NCBI GenBank assembly: GCA_900768345.1
Contig: CAAGCO010000008.1
Location: forward strand, 1 to 64,000
DNA length: 64,000 bases
Direction of reading: 5' to 3'
Origin: Bacilli bacterium
GTDB taxonomy: Bacteria; Bacillota_I; Bacilli_A; RF39; UBA660
Under the pieces are notes generated by a model. The model was not told the origin of the DNA. It searched no databases and worked only from the letters and a program-made list of their open reading frames with translations. Made by a program: the position numbers and the translations under genes. This document shows, in pieces, positions 61,780 to 64,000 of this stretch. The first letter of the stretch is position 1; every line of letters starts with the position of its first letter.

Positions 61780-61787
61780 GTTTAAAA

Positions 61788-61815
61788 AAATACAGTTAAA
61801 TCTGTATTTTTTTTT
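61788..61815 (+). terminator. Terminator of the carrier gene
   Basis: AAATACAG-TTAAAT-CTGTATTT followed by a long T run. Confidence 0.85.
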
Positions 61816-61837
61816 GCAATAAAAACATACTATTAAT

Positions 61838-63157
61838 ATGATAAAATATGAAGAAGACTTAAAAAAAGTATTAAAACAAAGTGAAAAAGAAGCAATTAAT
61901 CTAAATCATAATTTTATAGGGACAGAGCACTTATTAATAGGTGCATTATTGCAAGATAATGAAATTTCTAATATATTAAAAAAAGAAATAAATAAAGATA
62001 ATCTTATTAATAAAACAAACAAATATATAAAAAAAGATAAAAATATTTCAATACCAACATATACACCATTATTAAAAAAAATAATAATTGAATCAACAAA
62101 CGAAAACAAAATAACTCTAAGAAATGTAATATTAAATATATTTAAAAATAATGATGGTATAGCTATAACAATACTTAATGATCAAAAAGTAAATATAAAT
62201 AAATTAATCAATAAAATTTCAAATGATAAAACTTTAAAATATGGAATTAATTTTAATGAAAAAGTTAAAAATAAAAGTTATATTCCTATAGTTGGAAGAG
62301 AAAAAGAAATAAATGAATTAATAGAAGCACTCTGTAAAAAAGATAAGAATAATGCAATAATAGTCGGAGAAGCAGGCGTTGGTAAAACTGCAATAGTAGA
62401 AGCACTAGCTTATAAGATTAATAAAAATGAAGTACCAAAAGAATTACAAAATAAAAAAATAATTGAAATAAGTATGTCATCAGTTATAAGTGGAACAAGA
62501 TATAGAGGAGAATTCGAAGAAAAGATGGAAAAGATAATTGATGAATTTAAAGAGAATGATGACTATATTTTATTTATTGACGAAATTCACACAATGGTTG
62601 GAACAGGTGGTTCTGATGGAGCTATAGATGCATCAAATATTTTAAAGCCATCACTTGCAAGAAATGAAATAAAATGTATCGGAGCAACCACAACAAGAGA
62701 ATATAATAAGAGTTTTCTAAAAGATAAAGCACTTAATAGAAGATTTCAAATAATCAATATTGAAGAACCTTCAGAATTAGAAACACTAAATATATTGAAA
62801 AATGTAAAAAAATACTATGAAAACTTTCATAAAGTAAAAATTAGTTCAAAAGAATTAAATACAATTATTAATATAGCATCCAAAGACAATACAAAAAAAG
62901 AACCAGACAGAAGTTTAGAACTACTTGATTTAATATGCACTAAAGCAAAAATTAATAAACCAAATACAAATATTAAAATTAATGAATTATTAAAAGAAAA
63001 AGCAAATTACATCAAAGCAAATAATTTTAAAGAAGCAAAAAAAATAGATAAACTAATAAAGAATTTTAAAAATGAAAAAATAGTAATAACAAAAAAACAA
63101 ATATTGGATACATTTAATATCACAAAATCTAAAGAAATATTAGGATTCAAAGTATAA
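61838..63157 (+). CDS. ClpC-like ATPase with only one AAA domain
   Basis: A 439-residue protein that begins as a ClpC (Clp-N repeat EEDLKKVLKQSEKEAINLNH and IGTEHLLIGALL) and carries one AAA domain: Walker A GEAGVGKTAIVEAL near residue 180, Walker B YILFIDEIHTMVGTGGSD near 245, and sensor/arginine region DKALNRRFQIINIEEPS. It then ends with a short UVR-like helix (KANNFKEAKKIDKLIKNFK). A normal ClpC (about 810 residues) has a second AAA domain with a ClpP-docking loop; neither is present. No ribosome site precedes the ATG at 61838; a TTGCAA-17-TATGAT promoter would overlap it. It may be leaderless, and may disaggregate proteins without ClpP. Confidence 0.85.
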   Translation: MIKYEEDLKKVLKQSEKEAINLNHNFIGTEHLLIGALLQDNEISNILKKEINKDNLINKTNKYIKKDKNISIPTYTPLLKKIIIESTNENKITLRNVILNIFKNNDGIAITILNDQKVNINKLINKISNDKTLKYGINFNEKVKNKSYIPIVGREKEINELIEALCKKDKNNAIIVGEAGVGKTAIVEALAYKINKNEVPKELQNKKIIEISMSSVISGTRYRGEFEEKMEKIIDEFKENDDYILFIDEIHTMVGTGGSDGAIDASNILKPSLARNEIKCIGATTTREYNKSFLKDKALNRRFQIINIEEPSELETLNILKNVKKYYENFHKVKISSKELNTIINIASKDNTKKEPDRSLELLDLICTKAKINKPNTNIKINELLKEKANYIKANNFKEAKKIDKLIKNFKNEKIVITKKQILDTFNITKSKEILGFKV

Positions 63158-63207
63158 TTTCTTAATATTTTCACATAAATATGATAATATTATTTCAGGT
63201 GATATAA

Positions 63208-63876
63208 ATGGATTTAATATTAATATTATTAATTATTTTTATTCCAATAATAGCTCAAATAGGAATAAATAGTGCCTATTCAACTAATTCAAGAATAGAT
63301 AATGATTTAAAAATCACAGGAAAAGATGTAGCAAGAAAAATATTAGATAAGAATGGACTTCAAAATGTAGAAATAGTATGTGTAAATGGTGAACTTACTG
63401 ATCACTATGATCCTCGCAAAAAAAGAGTTTCACTATCAACAAATATTTATAACGGAAAAAGCATTTCTGCAGCCGCAGTTGCAGCACATGAAGTCGGGCA
63501 TGCTATTCAAGATAAAGAAGGTTATTTTTTTCTAAAACTTAGAAGATTTTTAGTACCAATTGTAAACATTGCTTCTCACATATCAACAATATTTATCTTT
63601 ATAGGTTTTGCAATAGAAGCGTTAGATATAGTTAATATTGGTATATACTTACTATTAGTTGGTTTATTATTCCAATTAATTACTCTTCCAGTCGAATTTA
63701 ATGCATCTGCTAGAGCAAAAGTTCAATTAAAAAAATGTGGATTATATAGTGATGAAAACACAAATGGTACAAATAGTGTACTTAATGCAGCAGCACTTAC
63801 ATATGTTGCCGGATTCTTAGCACAAGCACTTCAAATATTTAGATTAATATTAATAAGTAGAGATAATGACAGATAA
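63208..63876 (+). CDS. YugP-type neutral zinc metallopeptidase
   Basis: A 222-residue membrane peptidase. The N-terminal hydrophobic segment (ILILLIIFIPIIAQIGI) and two more (VPIVNIASHISTIFIFIGF, VNIGIYLLLVGLLFQLI) frame the catalytic zinc motif HEVGHAIQDKEGY near residue 95, with an Asn/Ala helix (PVEFNASARAKVQL) supplying the third ligand region. The family is common in Firmicutes; its substrates are unknown. It starts behind CAGGTGATATAA 50 bp after the ClpC-like gene and may be co-expressed with it. Confidence 0.88.
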   Translation: MDLILILLIIFIPIIAQIGINSAYSTNSRIDNDLKITGKDVARKILDKNGLQNVEIVCVNGELTDHYDPRKKRVSLSTNIYNGKSISAAAVAAHEVGHAIQDKEGYFFLKLRRFLVPIVNIASHISTIFIFIGFAIEALDIVNIGIYLLLVGLLFQLITLPVEFNASARAKVQLKKCGLYSDENTNGTNSVLNAAALTYVAGFLAQALQIFRLILISRDNDR

Positions 63877-63895
63877 TTATCTCTTTTTTATTGCA

Positions 63896-63921
63896 ACAAA
63901 AAAGTAGTATTTCTACTACTT
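63896..63921 (-). terminator. Terminator of rpsR
   Basis: On the minus strand a perfect 8-bp stem AAGTAGTA/TACTACTT with a four-base loop is followed by a T run, just after the rpsR stop codon. Confidence 0.8.
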
Positions 63922-63932
63922 AATAAGTATAA

Positions 63933-64000
63933 CTACTTAGTATATGGTAATAAAGCCATATATCTAGCAATCTTAATTTGATTAGCAATATGTCTTTGAT
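63933..64000 (-). CDS. rpsR: 30S ribosomal protein S18, C-terminal part (cut by window edge)
   Basis: The last 21 codons read QRHIANQIKIARYMALLPYT followed by K and a stop. The RxxxxxIKxARxxALLPYT end is characteristic of S18. The rest of the gene lies outside the window. In Firmicutes it is normally in an rpsF-ssb-rpsR operon, which would lie to the right. Confidence 0.9.
   Translation of the reverse strand, partial: QRHIANQIKIARYMALLPYTK

Noticed and set aside
61900..63200. A frameshift removing the second AAA domain of the ClpC-like gene
   Set aside because: After the stop at 63157 only 50 bp follow before the YugP gene and no frame encodes a ClpC second domain.
1..64000. CRISPR arrays
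   Set aside because: No set of regularly spaced 20-40-bp repeats was seen; the 43-bp repeat has two full copies and surrounds a gene.
1..64000. tRNA or rRNA genes
   Set aside because: No cloverleaf-like sequence with TTCGA or conserved rRNA stretch was recognised, and the integrase does not sit beside a tRNA.

Overview
The window is very AT-rich DNA from a Bacillota (Firmicutes) bacterium, most likely an uncultured gut member of the Bacilli or Erysipelotrichia-like lineages. The evidence is strong AGGAGG-type ribosome binding sites, an agr quorum-sensing locus, class B sortase, long-form HPF, an L13 leader RNA and a SpoIIQ-like LytM protein. TGA is used as a stop (for example in agrB), so this is not the mycoplasma code. 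The species cannot be named from the sequence.

Region 1 (1-5.4 kb): three exported or membrane-anchored proteins of unknown function lie on the minus strand, the first cut by the window edge. Divergent from them are a 575-residue regulator with two HTH-like segments and a class B sortase. A gene for HU follows. This looks like a cell-surface locus with its own regulator and sortase.

Region 2 (about 5.5-41.5 kb): an integrative and conjugative element (ICE) of the Tn1549-like type, almost entirely on the minus strand. From its right end it carries a tyrosine integrase, ParA/ParB, a small anchored protein, a thioester/Cna-B adhesin with its own sortase, four small genes, a giant 2367-residue ArdC-methylase-helicase protein, a small replication block with a Toprim protein, and a structured GC-richer element that is a candidate oriT. 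A cargo island comes next (lipoprotein, DUF3781, a membrane protein, VanZ-like, superoxide reductase, XRE regulator), bearing a perfect 43-bp repeat. Then come MobC, the relaxase, PcfB, an ArdC-like protein that has lost its zinc motif, VirD4, a Maff2-type membrane protein, a VirB6-like protein, a block of five small unknowns, PrgI, VirB4 and a CHAP peptidase. The right end, beside the 3' end of secA, holds five TTTACAAAC arm-type sites and a core-like repeat. The left end could not be fixed.

Region 3 (41.5-64 kb): chromosomal backbone. It contains secA, hpf, an unknown gene, a cold-shock gene, an agr locus with agrBD convergent to agrAC (agrD encodes a 38-residue precursor with a probable CLIVY thiolactone), a degenerate LytM protein, rpiB, an RDD protein, a phosphoglycerate-mutase-like pseudoenzyme, a calcium-type P-ATPase, HtrA, an Abi_2/HEPN protein, rpsI-rplM with an L13 leader and perfect-consensus promoter, a cysteine-repeat surface protein, dus, a YfcC-type carrier, a one-AAA-domain ClpC-like protein, a YugP-type zinc peptidase and the end of rpsR.

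How the parts work together: the ICE couples DNA processing (relaxase, MobC, candidate oriT, Toprim/helicase proteins) to a type IV secretion channel (VirD4, VirB4, VirB6-like, PrgI, CHAP). It adds surface attachment (adhesin and sortase), stability (ParAB) and protective cargo. The most interesting items are the structured element now separated from mobC by cargo, the 43-bp repeats, the integrase-site array, the agrD peptide with nearby 21-bp-spaced repeats, and the cluster of degenerate enzymes in the backbone.
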